A stretch of 64,000 nucleotides of DNA from Musa acuminata AAA Group (taxonomy: Eukaryota > Streptophyta > Magnoliopsida > Zingiberales > Musaceae), in NCBI RefSeq assembly GCF_036884655.1, contig NC_088339.1:30217001-30281000 (forward strand), in the 5' to 3' direction. Below are positions 37,980 through 51,309 of this stretch, piece after piece. Position numbers and translations under genes: made by a program. Position 1 is the first letter of the stretch; every line of letters starts with the position of its first letter. A model generated the notes under the pieces. It saw nothing but the letters and a program-made list of their open reading frames with translations. It ran no database searches and was not told the origin of the DNA.

Positions 37980-39917
37980 CAGAAGATAAATACAATTATA
38001 AGCTCCAATTAATTTGTCTAATCTTTTAAAGGAGTTGCAAGCTTCCCATTAGTATATTAGAAATCGCAAGCTTCTTCTTATTGGTATTAACTCCAAATCG
38101 TTTATCAAATGGATTATTAAATCGCTTATCCTTTTTATCAACTATCACATCTTTTTATGTGACATGAAATTTATAGTAAAAATTGTGTGTCGTGTCAAAT
38201 AATTCATTCATAAAAGGGAATCAAGGAAAGCTATTATGAATCACAATCGTTTACTTGACCAATGAATTATCTAATTCTTGAATGAAGAAAATAAAAAAAA
38301 ATCACTTATATCATTGTTATATACTTAACTGTGTTGAATGATTCAATCGATTGTGATCTTGATTTGGAAGCTCCTAATAGACTCATATGATCATATTATA
38401 AGATTAGTTATGTGGCATGACATTATAAAATTTCTGGATGTGATTCGAAAAAAATGAGAGAGACACTCCGTCGTGTTGCGTAGAATATATGTATTCACTG
38501 AATAGACATCAAAGAAAAATGCTACTTTAAATCACTGTCATTTGCTCTTTGAAACAGTAGCTATTTCCACACCTTATATCGACATCAATCTTTATATGAG
38601 GATGTAGAGATTTAATCGGGAGTTTCAAATATTTGTAACAAGACTTCTAGGAAAAGCAAATATAAAAATTTAATGATCTAATGCAGAGCAAGCCCAATAA
38701 ATTTGTACAGTTATAATAATTCCTATTATTATTTTTAGTAAAATTATCAAACATTAAATACATCATCAATCATCTACTCGTCTTTCCAAGAGGCTAATTT
38801 CGTCATTATAAAGCGGGAAAACTTATTGAGGTTCATTGACTTTTTAAAAATATAAAGAGAAATATACTCAATCACTATCATTGAATTGACCCGACTACTT
38901 TGTCTATTCTATAAAAGAATAATCAAAAAAAAAAAAATATCAACAAAGGACATCACTTTAATGATTTTTTTTATAAATATTTAAAATATTCACTGTTTAC
39001 ATTCACATCAATCATTAACCAAAGGATGTAGAGTTTTAAATAGAGTTTGAAATAGTGCATATCATAAATTGTGTCATAATCATTAAAAAAAGGATTAATT
39101 GACTTGACCCACTTTCATTGTCTATTCTTTGAAAGAATAATCAAAGAAAAAAAAATCCACTTAAATCACTCACATTTACTTACTTAATGTTCCAAAAAAA
39201 AATTATCAATCAAGGATGTCACTTTTATGAGTTTTTATAAATATTTGAAATGTCACACGTATTGTTGAAAATTATACGTGCAGTGGTTGTTTCCACAGTT
39301 TACCTTCACATCAATCATAAATCAAAATATTTAAAGATTTAAAGAGAGTTTAAAATAGTCATAGCACATGTTCTATCATAAACTATGCCATGAATCAAAA
39401 GTTCACCGTCAAGTCAATATGCGACGAAGTTTGCGGATGCTCACCATCTTGTGGATTGAATTATTGGGCTCGATTTTTCAACCCAGTAATTAACTTGATT
39501 GTTTGGGATTCTAAGACCAATGGCCTACATATGCTAAAAGAAATAGCACAAATATAATTGTAATGATTATATTTAATTTAGACTTAAGTATGTTGGATCA
39601 ATTTCTTAGAAGTTGCAACTATAATTCACGTGATTGAGATATCAAAACGAGATGTTTTTGTTAGTGATCAAATTACGCTATAATTTGGGTTGTGAAAATG
39701 TGACAATATTTGTATTATGATATTGTTATTTAGGACGTTCGCGGAGGGCAGAATAGAGTGAAATCTTTTACACAAAAAGAAGAGTTTATTATAGAAAAGC
39801 AATGACGAGTGCCTCGACAACCGAAAGCTTGGCAAAGCATTTCTGCATCGTAGTTCGGCAGCGAAAGAACACCATACATGTTTGTCGAAAAATACTCGTA
39901 CCTTGTGTACTATTTTA
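36255..39917. other. Spacer between D and E, partly a duplicate of 22.2-24.4 kb
   Basis: From 36.26 to 37.11 kb it matches the relic upstream of copy B. From 37.1 to 38.3 kb it is AT-rich with an ATT microsatellite. From 38.35 to 39.93 kb it follows the DNA at 22.3-24.37 kb, including GAGAAAGACACTCCGTC or a variant, the tandem repeat units and the 24.1 kb block. No coding gene is seen. Confidence 0.65.
37915..37979. repeat. (ATT)n microsatellite
   Basis: About 21 uninterrupted ATT units. On one strand it reads as a poly-leucine frame, which is an artefact of the repeat and not a gene. Confidence 0.95.
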
Positions 39918-40624
39918 TAAGCAGAGAACACGTATAAATATAAATCTATAAAAGTCAAGATTGAACCTACAAAACAGACTCATCAAATATAAATCTTTAA
40001 TATCTAAGCCACCTTTATGCTTGAAAAGGATAATCTTATCCCAAGCAACCAAACGAAGACCCCTAAGAGCTGCAATCCGTGATCCTCTTAAGACTATCAC
40101 TAGCCAACCAAGTAAACCGACTCAAGGAATGTAAAGGGATGAGATTGAACATACGATTAATCAAATATACGGTGACGGTGACAACCTCCCCTTCCTCCTC
40201 CGACCGGGCATGCTCGATAGTGGCAGGTTGCACAGCGGACATCAGAGGGGTGACCTCGCTGCTGAGGGCAACTGACCTCTCGACGCCCAACCTCCGCCTC
40301 TTAGCCACTTGAACAAGGCACTCCAAGAGCTTGTGGCTGAAGGCAGATTGAAGGGTGGTTTTCGTACGAGCAATTCTAAAACTACCAATTGATGGGAGTG
40401 GAGAAAGATAAATCAATCTCAACACAAATCCGGACAAAACGATCGCATTCCAATTTCAAAGAAGGATCATTAATCTTGATCCATCGACCCAAAGCCTTCA
40501 CAACACCAAATAAACAATCTCGTTTTCCCATGTCCACATTCAGGGCACTGAGACTAGCAAAATGAATTATAAATAATGCAGACATCATGAACCACCATAT
40601 AGTCTTCTTCCACAAAATGGCCAT
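39918..40624 (-). mobile_element. LINE (L1-type) retrotransposon remnant
   Basis: At 40624-40382 the minus strand encodes a DUF4283-like piece of a LINE first protein: LGRWIKINDPSLKLECDRFV followed by RICVEIDLSF. At 40097-39918 it encodes the end of a reverse-transcriptase-associated region: LVAWDKIILFKHKGGLDIKD then LYLMS. In an intact LINE these parts lie several kb apart, so most of the element has been deleted. The sequence between them (40.1-40.38 kb) has no recognised domain. Confidence 0.65.
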
Positions 40625-40694
40625 CCATGCATTTCGATGCCACTATCTTGCCATTGGACCGCTTATGGTATTTTCCATGTCTAAACGTCCCATC

Positions 40695-43600
40695 TCAACT
40701 TGAGACACTCGGACTCTTGTAAACTCCCTCCACGAAATTGCCATTGCTATTACCTCTCTCCTGACTCGCCTCCACTTGCAGACTCTCCTTCAACTGCATC
40801 ACCACTTCAGACATAGTCGGCCTCTTACTTCCATCCGTGTTGATACAACTCATAGCTATATCTATCACCTTTACGATAGAGTTGATATCATATTGCCCTT
40901 CCAGTCTTGAATCCACAACTTCACTGATGTCCGCTTTGGTTAGCCTCTGCCGCACCCATTGCACTATGTGACCGCTTTCTGGGTACCTCAACACGGGGGG
41001 CAGCCCTGTCACGAGTTCCAGAAGAACAACTCCAAAGCTGTATACATCACTTTTCTCGTTCAGTTGGTATGTGTTATGGTACCTGAAACGAAGCATACAT
41101 TAGAATTTAATATGATCGATCGACATTAGTCGAGCTGATAAAGCTCAATATCGAAAGCAGAACTTACTCTGGATCTACGTATCCTGGTGTGCCTACGACC
41201 ACGTCAGTAGAGACATGAGTGTTGGCATCAGTTTGGAAAGTTTTGGATAGCCCAAAGTCTGCGATTTTGGCTTCCAGGTTGTGGTCTAAGAGAATGTTGC
41301 TGGTCTTCACATCTCGATGAATGATAGGTGGTCTGCATCCCTTGTGCAAATACTCCAACCCTGTTTGTAGCTTGATCATTAGCTACATAGTTCAAGAGTT
41401 GTGGCGATAGTACTTACTGTGAGATTAACCTGACGCAGTTTCAATTGCAATCCGTAGACGTTGTCTCCAATTTAAGCCTCCTCCGCCAGCTTTCTCTGAA
41501 ACAAAAATAAATGAACTCTGTAATGTATAAGATTACATAAGACTTTCATATATACAAGAAAATACTAATCTATGTTGCGACCTGAAAAATAGTTCATCTG
41601 CTTCATGTTCCAACAAGAAATCTATTACACCGATGCAAAATTAGTGAACAACATGATCAAGCTTGGCAATTCCATTATTTGACAATATATTCCCTGGAAA
41701 GATCTGCCTTAAACAACTCCAACTTGAAATGATTCTTTTTTCATTTTCAGTATCTTGGTACCTGAAAGATTGTCCCTGAGGCTTCCTTGGGCTACGTACT
41801 CATAAACAACTCCAAGAACTTTGTTGTCCTTGCAGAATCCAACCAAACCCACCAAGTTTCTGTGATGAATTCTTGATAGAACCGATGCCTGCAAAAAACC
41901 TCAACCAAAACCAGAATAAAAGAATCACTACGTTAAAAATCGCCATCGCATACTAGTATTGAATGACATGCCTCGGCCAAAAATTCCTTGGTGCCGTCCA
42001 TCATAGAATCAGATGTCTGGGACGTAGACGACCAAGTCATCGCTTCTGTGGCGGCGGCGTATCGGGAACTAATTTTGACTGCCACTTCCGTTCCATCGTC
42101 CGGTAATCGACCGTAGTAAACGGTCCCGAATCCCCCTTTGCCCAAAACCCTCACAAAGTTATTGGTGATGTTCTTCAACTCCTCGTACGTGAACTGATGA
42201 CTGTCAACTCCGACTGGTTTATCTTCCATGGCCTTTAATTCATCCAACTTTAGCGGGCTCTTGGGCGCTTGCGCTGCATGATACATACAACGAAATGTAA
42301 GCAACCGACGGCAATGCACAACGTACCAATGTAAGGTGCACCGAGCACGAACGCATCGATATATTAAAACCTGAAAAGGTAAGATAAACAATATAGAACT
42401 TATATAGAAGAAATGTACTTGTGGGGGAGCAGGTAGCACCAAGAATCTAATGCAGTTAGGTATGGTGATGCTACTACCTTATTTGTAGAAGATTATTAGA
42501 TTATAACTTACATCGTCGAGTGCTCTGTTGTCTTCTCTTTGCCAAGTACACCGATAATACTATCAGTAACACTACGAGGACTGCTCCAATAATTGCAATC
42601 ACCACAATTACAGGCGTTGCAAACTTCTTGCTCTTCTTCTCCTCCACAAAATTGCACGTAGCCCCATATGGGCACAGACGAGGATTACCGTCCGTTCTTG
42701 CAGAAGAATAAAACTCATATTAGATGCAAAGGTACCATCACTGCTCAAGAACTGGTGCTTAAATTGTTGAAGCATACTCTAAATCAAGTGAGCCATTTTG
42801 TTTTCTATCATGGAGAGCAGCAGATATGGACCCACTGAGCTGGTTGTGTGACAAATTTCTGCATGAAAAAGAAAACTCTGAACCATCAAAGAAATCCCAG
42901 CAAAATGCTCGAGTTTGTCCAAGAGACTACCAAACGCTTACAGCATGCTAAGCGACAGCATAGAAGCCAGGAAATTTGGTATCGACCCTGTGAACTCATT
43001 GTAAGATAAGTCCCTGGAACAAAAAGGAAGTGACAAGCCATATAGTATATGAAATACGATGCATTTCGTTGCTCAAGAGAACATTTCCAGCAACACACTA
43101 TTCTTGCTGTTGGTGTCATGTTCTATTACGACTCTGGTGAATTGTTTCTGACCTGCAAGATGTTCATAAGACTAACAGATGGAAACTAAACAAAGATGGC
43201 TTAAAGTCCTGTTCTTTCTGGATCAACCACATGACAGCATTTCCCTACCACAGTATAAGCTCATAAAATTCAAATTGGCCACTGATGAAAGGAAATTTGA
43301 ACTCACAAGGACTTCATGGCGGTGAGTTTTCCTAGAACAGTCGGTATCGAACCACTCAGCCGATGAGAAGAAAGATTTCTGCATAGAGAGAGAGATGAAC
43401 TATTTGGTACAAGTAACAAAAATCTATCTTTTCTTTTAGATTATCAACAAGAAGAGGCTTTCTGGGTGTCACGTAAATCAGGGAACTTACAAGGATGAGA
43501 TCCTCGGGGGTTCAGAGGCTGAGATGGTACAACTTACTTCACTCCATCTATACTTTTCCGGAGAGCATGGATCTCCTTGCCATGTGGTCATTTTATACAT

Positions 43601-45618
43601 ATCCTTCAGCTTCATCATAGCATCCACTGTCATTTTCACAAGGGAAACATGCAAAAAAATAATTGGCTCATTTATTTCATGCTTTAAAATATAGGATCAC
43701 TCTAACTATTTATGGACCAAATAGTTTCACAGACAATATGACGAGCATAGATGCCTGTGATCCAAGTTTCGGAGTCCATAGTTTTCTCACATATTATTTC
43801 GATAAGAACGACAAAGATTAATAGGTACAACATTAAATCTAAAATGGAAGCCAAGATTAAGTACCGTCATCTTTGTCGGTTGCTGTGTCGGGAAGTGTTA
43901 GAGTGGTGTGGACCTCTACCGCATTGAGGATGGGGGGAAGGGTCGAGCCGCTCGTACTGTTCAAGCTAAAATCGTACCGGATCGCCGTTCCGAGCTCAGA
44001 CGTGATGTTTAAATGAGTCGACAGGAGGTACTCTGGTTTGACGCTGCTCCCTTTTAGCTGGCCGTTCACATACACATCAAACCTTCTCGTCTCCGTCTGG
44101 CTGAGGGGGTCGAAGTCCGCGAAGTGCATGTATATGTAGTACACTGGACGGATGGCTCCGGCTTCCGAGGGTAGGTAGAACTGCAAAGAAGTGTTATCTT
44201 TTGGCGTCACGGCGGTGGCCATCACAGCAGCAGGCACTTGGAAGGCATCTCCTGGGCTCCTCTGAATCGGCTGCGAGGAATTTATCTCTGACCATTGAGG
44301 TGGAGAGGAAAAGCTCTCCCACTTGCGATCGTAGGCGTCATCTGGATACCTGTACACATGTGTACGCAACCACAAACATTCACGAGATCGGACAAGAGCA
44401 TTCAGATTGCAGGAAGGAATTCTTAGTGCGAATTCGGGGAGCTAACAGAGTTGTGCTTAATTGATTCACGAGAGCATAGGACAGAGGAGGAAGAAATAGC
44501 TCGTCCTGCTTTTACTTTTCTTTTGCTGTTTCATATACTTGATAAGGACTTGGAGATCGAGTCTAACACTAACCTTATGATTTTTTTAGCAGCAGCAGCA
44601 GCCCCCATATTCAGCCTACCAACGAGAACAAGAGAGTCGGACTGATTCACATCGTCCTTGTAAACATCTGCGACATCGATACGCCTCACCTCAAGCGCAG
44701 AAATGAATGGAGTACCAGAACCAATGTTCACCAGACAAACTGAGAAATAATCCTGCTGAGCGACAGTCAAGATCTCGACCCGAGGTGACACCGTTGGTTC
44801 AGTAATATTCACTCGTTGCCAAGTGTTCACCCCGAGATGAAGGTCAAATGCAACCGGAGTCACTCCATCGTAATTGCCATGGAAGAAGAGAGCTCGTATG
44901 AGGTACTTCTCTCCTTGGTTTATTCCGTCGATGGTGTAGCAATTGCGATCTCCATCTGGGAAGCTTCGCAGCGTCTCGGCCTGTGCTGGAGTAGTGGCGT
45001 CCATGTAAGTCTTGGAAATTTTGTGGTTCGATCCCGAGTCAATGTATTTGGCGTCCGGTACGTATACGATGCCGGTGGCGGTGTCGTTGTAACTGGAATC
45101 TCCCTCTATGCCACAGTCTATGCTCAAGAAGCCTGCGGAATTATACAGAGAAAATTACCATAAAGCAAAAAGCCTGTAGAAAAAAATCACAAAATTATTA
45201 GGAGGATTTATCTAGAGAAGTCGTAGGATTTGATCTTCTATTCATATAGAGAAGTTAAAGGTTTTGACATTTTCAATCAATCATACACGAAATAATTATC
45301 AAAGCTAATTAGTATGGAAAAAGAGACGGAAAACTCCAACCCTCTGGCTGGGGCAGAGAGATGATCTACCATATTGCAAGACATGATGAGACGGCAATAA
45401 CAACACTGTAATTGCTCTAAAAGGAAAAAAAAAAACACTATGATATAGCATAATTATTTTTTGGATACGAAAAAGAAAACCAAGTTTAAGAAAAACACAA
45501 TTTTGATTATATACTTACCTTGCTGGGCGTTGACCTGAATAGCTGCTGCCAAGAAGCCTAGAAAGATAAGAGATCTCATTTTTGTGTGTCGACGAGCAGA
45601 AGCAGAGAGGCATGGCAT
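40695..45618 (-). CDS. Malectin-like LRR receptor kinase E (LRR subfamily I), full length
   Basis: Thirteen exons: 45618-45519, 45132-44574, 44349-43865, 43626-43491, 43378-43307, 43013-42942, 42858-42778, 42696-42512, 42273-41972, 41888-41762, 41495-41430, 41360-41168 and 41082-40695; 2766 nt, 921 residues. Layout as in D: signal peptide (inner Met14 starts [20 protein letters not shown]), malectin-like domain, WQGDPC, LRR exons ([45 protein letters not shown]), membrane helix ([20 protein letters not shown]), kinase with [38 protein letters not shown]. All key catalytic residues are present. Exon 2 has four extra alanines near its end. Intron 9 has the same GC donor as in D. The C-terminus ends YKSPSVSS; one extra base near 40699 relative to D removes about 20 tail residues, including the PMAR end. 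Confidence 0.92.
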
Positions 45619-47960
45619 CCTGGCTGAAGACTTGCCTTTTTATCTGTAGCGTGATCCAATTGCTACCAAACTAATCATCAAGAGTTATAAAAAGGTGACT
45701 GCCAAAGAAGATAGAAAGAGAGAGAGAGAGAGAGGGATGAGCATATAAACTTAAGCATGAGATCATGAATACCTGCTCTTTCCCGGGTAAACAAACGCAG
45801 CTTGTACCAGCTGATTCTTCGACTCATGCGACGGTCCACCGACCGAAGAAAGAGAAGCAGCAGCAACCTCCAACGACTGCTTCTCACAATCCCAACAAGA
45901 CCATCATTCCTCCCATATTTTTATTACCCTCGTTTGTTCTAACTCCAAGCTTTTTATGTCCTTTCACTTCCAACTTGATAGATATGCTGACCAAAAAGAA
46001 ATTAAACTGACGAATCATTATTAAGAACACGTCAATGGTGGGCTTGTTATGTATTCTAACCCACCCTTATTCCGTGTGATCGGACGACCTTTACGTAGTC
46101 AAAGTGGAGCCCCATTTTGATGAAGCCATGCGCACATATATAATTACGATTAAGGACCGCTGTGGATTAGTCAATCTTGGAATAAGTCTACCTCGGTTGA
46201 CTCCAACATTAAGCTTTGCAGAAGAACTGTGGTTTGGAATAAGTTGGCATGAATGTGGAGATAAATCTATAAGAACAGTGTGCGTAGCTTACTGGGCGGC
46301 CCAATTCGACCGGGTCTGATTCAGGCCTAATCATGGTCACTTTCGATGGCTTCGATTGAGTATCATAATGTGCAGGACGATGGTTCGTGTGAATTGAGCT
46401 CAAATGTTGTCGGTTCAGACTTATTAATCCAGAATCCAGGCCTAATTGGGTTTATTTATGGTCGATTCAGGCCAATTGAGCCCCAACTCAAATTGGTTCA
46501 GAGCAATTGAGCTTTGGTTTAGATTGGTTATTGAGATTTTGTGACCGGTCGAGTTTGCTAACAGATCAGTTCAAGCCGGTTCAGTGTGATTTTGACCTAC
46601 TCAGCATCAAGTGGGTCCAAATCGTGGATGGTTTAATTGAAATTGAGGTCAAGCATGAATAGTGAATCATTCTTAGCGAATGGATATAAGACTCGATTCA
46701 CTGATTAACTCGTAGATTCTACTATGTGGAGATTTTGGAACTAAAAACCAGTTTATCTTATTATCACTCGTATCATGACATGTATGAAATGACATCAACA
46801 GTATCATACCTAACTCATCATGTTATATCATAAATTTCATATAAAATATCTCATTAAAATAAAATTAATCCAACTGATTGCATATCTTAGCTTTATTTCA
46901 TGATCGAGTAGTAGCTACTCAAGGTCGTACATATCTTAGCTTTTAATTTAGCATGACAATCTGATCGAGACACATGATCCCGTGAAGTGATATGATAATC
47001 TAACTTCTCAGATCTATTAGGTTATATGAATCCGCACGTATACACATTGCTATTGCCTCGAGATTACATACACTATCAAGACCACATGATAATTGTGTTG
47101 GATCGAACCCGTAGCCCAATCTGCATCTAATCTAATTTAAAGGGCACGAATCCAATAAATGAAACGCTCGAGTTACATGGAGACCCACCGCCACGTACGA
47201 ATGATTTCACAATCATTATATTGGTAGGGCATAGACAAGATTGGCCTCGATGTTAGTCTTTCACAAGTCCAGCCAGATCGACCAACCCATCCATGAATCG
47301 GTCGGTGGGTGTAAGAAGAAGAAGAAGAAGAAGACCAGAGACGATTGCTTTCGCCATCGTCGACACACACGAGCAATTACATGCCGCGAGTTAATGCGTG
47401 ATTTAGTGCACACAAGTAGACGATTTGGTTGACGAACGAAGTTGGGACGATGCATGTGGCACTTTATTTTATTTAATTAAAGATTAAAATTCACATTTAT
47501 GTTCCTCCTAAGTAAACGTTTTTTTAATCTAAATTTGAATTATATATCCTCCGAAAATTATAAAGTAATAATTAAAACATTTTGTTTTATAGTAATCAAA
47601 TCAAAATAATTTTTTGGTTCGATTTAAATAAACGAGCGGAATCCTAGGATCAATCATCGGCGGTGTCTCGTGTGTCTCGATCGAGCCACCGACCACAATA
47701 AGGACGTGATCGCTCCGCTAGGAGCCTCGAGCATGACGTTAGCAAGATGTCATTATCATGGCGGACCCCGACGCTGGCACCAATGAGAGGCACCAGAAAA
47801 GGACGCGTCTGGGTCCACTGAGATCTATCGATCGAGCTCTCCCATGGCGCCCCAATAATGGGGTCCAGATCTATCAACCAATGAGAAGCCTGAATCTGAG
47901 TTGGACGAAAAAATATTGAATATTCTCTTAAAATATAAGGAAAAATATTTTACTGCCGGG
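45619..47960. other. Upstream region of gene E and intergenic spacer
   Basis: Near 45632-45642 the minus strand has GATAAAAAGG, a weak TATA counterpart to that of gene D, and a GA tract lies at 45716-45736. From 46.3 to 46.6 kb degenerate short motifs (GATTCAGGCC, CCAATTGAGC, GGTTCAG) recur, as in decayed repetitive DNA, but no transposon domain or ends were found. A short GAA run lies near 47312-47333. No gene is seen. Confidence 0.5.
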
Positions 47961-47967
47961 CTGAGAC

Positions 47968-47974
47968 TATAAAA
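47968..47974 (+). promoter_or_regulatory. TATA box of GDP-mannose pyrophosphorylase gene
   Basis: TATAAAA precedes a CT-rich leader (48050-48090). It is followed by a 5' untranslated exon and a leader intron whose donor is CGCT|GTAAGA at 48155 and whose acceptor is GATCGACAG ending at 49107. The untranslated intron of about 0.95 kb is inferred from these sites and from the absence of a coding frame between. Confidence 0.6.
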
Positions 47975-49129
47975 TGAAGCGCGTCGGCTCCTCCTCGACG
48001 CCAGCTAAGCTGTAATATAATTGGATTAAACAATAATAATTATAAGCTCCCTTTTTCCTCTCCTCTTCTTCCTCCTCTTCCCCTCGTCAAGCAACAATAA
48101 AAGAAGTGGGCGGACAAGAGATCGGATCTCGCCTGAATTCACGTCTCTGTCGCTGTAAGAATCCCGGCATTTCCTCCGCTTTAATCGCATTTTGCTCACT
48201 TTTGCTTCAATTACGCGCTGGATTTAGCTTCTAATCTTGTTCCTCTGCGTTCCCTTTGATCTCTCGAGGAGATTTGGTTGCTGCAGCCGTTCTCCCCTGT
48301 GGATCCGTAAGGAAGCGGTTAATCGGATGAATCGCCGTGTTGATTGTATAAGTCTTGATTTAGAATTAGAGGTTCTTCAGCTTTCATTTGTTTGGTGGTT
48401 TTTCGGTTGTTTTCTGAGTTCAAGATGTCATTTTCAACGCAACAGAGTCCTTTTCTTCGACGATTTTGCTGGATCTGTCGAACCCATTCTCTGATCTCTG
48501 CCCTTTTTCTGTGGAGAAATCCTGTTTTCCTTGTAAACTTCTTCTCGGATGTGGCAAACGATTGCGAGCTTAATGAGAATCGCATGACCGCTACAAATCA
48601 ATGTAAAAATCCCACTTTTAATGGATAGAAGTTACTGCATAATGCTGGGAACAACACCAGGAAACAATAAGGAAGATTACAGCTTTGGTTCTTTAGTTGT
48701 TGGATTCATATGCGTATCAGATGGAATCAGCTGTTGTTGACCTGATAGTGTGATAGCAGCAATTGTATCCTCAAAAACACTGAGGTTTACACTTCAATTG
48801 ACACCTGCATTGTGCTTCCGTGCCCACTCTGCAAAAAATTGATCACAGCTCTCATTTTGTAGTGTGTGTTTTTTTGGGAGGGTGGGGGTCAAGATAGATA
48901 TTTGGATCCTTTTCTCCACAGTTCATTGCTCTGAGTCTTAATGGACACGAGTCTGCAACTTTCAGTAGCCTTGTGGGTCCCCTGTGGACAAGCTACCTAT
49001 CACTCTCACACGTCAGAATAGAGTTGCATAGATGTGCTCCTGCCTGCATTATTTTGCCCTTTAAGTAGTTCTCTCTGCTATTCTAATTTCTGTCATTTGA
49101 TCGACAGAGGAAAGGGGAAGCTCTCCACC

Positions 49130-50746
49130 ATGAAAGCGCTCATTCTCGTTGGAGGATTTGGCACCCGTCTCCGTCCTTTGACGCTCAGTGTTCCAAAGCC
49201 ACTGGTTGACTTCGCTAATAAACCAATGATCCTGCATCAGGTATATCCTTTGTGCACACAAATTCCTCTATGCACGAGAAGAAAAGGACCCAACACTATG
49301 GTACTACAAGTCTAATTTTCTCTCTGGATCGATCGATAACATAAGCTCACCGTCCTAGTCATGGAGTGTTCTCATTCCCTGTGTGGAAACTAAGATTCAA
49401 TTTTCAGCAACATGAATATAAATCTTCAAATTGGTGAATGCCATGTGAAGAATGGAATTATAGCTTATTTTCATGGCCAATTTTTTCTTTCGATTACTTT
49501 GATTCCTTTGTTGGTTTATGCCAAATTTAAGTTGCGTAGCCTTCATAAAGCAAACTGTGCAAGACAGATTCGATCGAAGCTATCTCTTCTAACCAATTCT
49601 GCCACGCCTGTGGTTAGATCGAAGCTTTGAAGGATGTAGGAGTGACCGAAGTCGTTCTGGCCATCAATTATCAACCAGAGGTACCCCCACCTTTCTTTCT
49701 CATGCTTCATCGGATCATCTTCCGTTTCTGTGCTCCCACTTGCTCCAGCCCATCTCTCCCTGCAGGTGATGCTCAACTTCTTGAAGGATTTTGAAAGCAA
49801 GCTTGGCATCAAGATCACCTGCTCCCAAGAAACCGAGCCACTGGGAACAGCTGGTCCCCTGGCTCTAGCCAGGGACAAGCTAATAGATGGTTCTGGTGAG
49901 CCCTTCTTCGTCCTCAACAGCGATGTCATCAGCGAGTACCCATTTGCTGAACTGATCCGGTTCCATAAATCCCGTGGCAGCGAGGCAACGATCATGGTGA
50001 CCAAGGTACAGTTCTCCTGGCTACGGTACCTTATGTTACCGGCTTCCCTGCAAGAATCTCATCTTTTCTGACAGGTTGAGGAGCCATCCAAGTATGGTGT
50101 AGTTGTCATGGAGGAGGAATCCGGAAAGGTTGATAGATTCGTGGAAAAGCCACAAACATTCGTGGGAAACAAGATCAATGCTGGAATTTACTTGTTGAAC
50201 CCATCTGTGTTGGACCGCATCGAACTCAAGCCGACCTCAATCGAGAAGGAGGTGTTCCCGAAGATCGCAGCGGATCAAAAGCTCCACGCCATGGTCCTCC
50301 CAGGTTTCTGGATGGATATCGGGCAGCCGAAGGACTACATCACAGGCTTGAGGCTCTACTTGGAGGCCATACGGAGGAGAAAACCATACAAGCTAGCCGT
50401 CGGCCCACACATCGTGGGGAATGTGTTGGTGCACGAGAGTGCTGTAATCGGAGAAGGGTGCCTCATCGGTCCGGATGTTGCCATCGGCCCGGGATGCGTG
50501 GTGGAGGACGGAGTGAGGCTGTCGAGGTGCACGGTGATGAGGGCCGCCCGCATCAAGAAGCACTCGTGCATCTCCAGCAGCATCATCGGGTGGCACTCGA
50601 CGGTGGGGCAGTGGGCGAGGGTCGAGAATATGACCATTCTCGGTGAGGATGTGCATGTGTGCGATGAGGTTTACAGTAACGGAGGTGTTGTGCTCCCACA
50701 CAAGGAGATAAAATCCAGCATTCTGAAGCCTGCCATTGTCATGTAG
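49130..50746 (+). CDS. GMPP: GDP-mannose pyrophosphorylase (mannose-1-phosphate guanylyltransferase)
   Basis: Four coding exons (49130-49240, 49618-49680, 49766-50005, 50075-50746) give 361 residues, the usual length of plant VTC1/CYT1-type enzymes. It catalyses GTP + mannose-1-phosphate to GDP-mannose + diphosphate in the cytosol, feeding ascorbate synthesis, wall polysaccharides and protein glycosylation. Visible motifs: the nucleotide-binding start [32 protein letters not shown], the metal-site region [14 protein letters not shown] near residue 160, and NAGIYLLNP. The C-terminal part is a left-handed beta-helix of hexapeptide repeats ([29 protein letters not shown]) ending [10 protein letters not shown]. 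The ATG lies 22 bp after the leader-intron acceptor. No frameshift or missing key residue. GC content is higher than in neighbouring DNA. Confidence 0.96.
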
Positions 50747-51309
50747 AGTCGTCATGAATGTTTCGTGTGCCTGTTTCCTTCTCCTGCCCCCACTCTTGCA
50801 AGCATACCCCACTAGTTTGCTCCGGTCATTGTATGTCTGCTTTTGTATTGGATTGCAAGTGTAAGTCCTGCTTTGTGTAAAGAATGTTTGTGTGTGATTC
50901 TGTATTTTTCTTTCTCTTGCATCTTTTTGAAGTGTAATAAGTTGCGTAAGCTTAATGAGAACATTTTTCTACTATTCAGTTCGAGTATGTTTTTGTAGGG
51001 ACGAAATCTGAGAGAGTAATAAGTGGCTAACTTGACATCTAACTTCAAAGTTGAGTCGAGACATTGTCACTGGTTAAACTCCATCCTTGAATCAATTCGT
51101 CTTTACAATTCTCGAGGGTCCCCAATTTTTTGTCAGCATTTTTCTAAGAACATTTCAGTCTCAATCTTTGTGGTCTCGAGTATTACATTTGCTGGACTTG
51201 TCTCTGTCAGGACAAGCAAAAGAGAGGCATATTATGGCCCGCAGAGTGGAGAAAACGACTCTGAACTCCTCTCCTGCCACCGACAGTTATCTTTATAATT
51301 AGTTATCTT

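Noticed and set aside
37841..38029. Open frame with a long leucine run
   Set aside because: It is translation of the ATT microsatellite and has no flanking protein-like sequence.
46300..47160. Possible LTR retrotransposon relic
   Set aside because: Degenerate short repeats only; no terminal repeats, primer-binding site or protein domain found.
50393..50812. 139-codon minus-strand frame over the GMPP last exon
   Set aside because: Antisense shadow of the beta-helix coding region.
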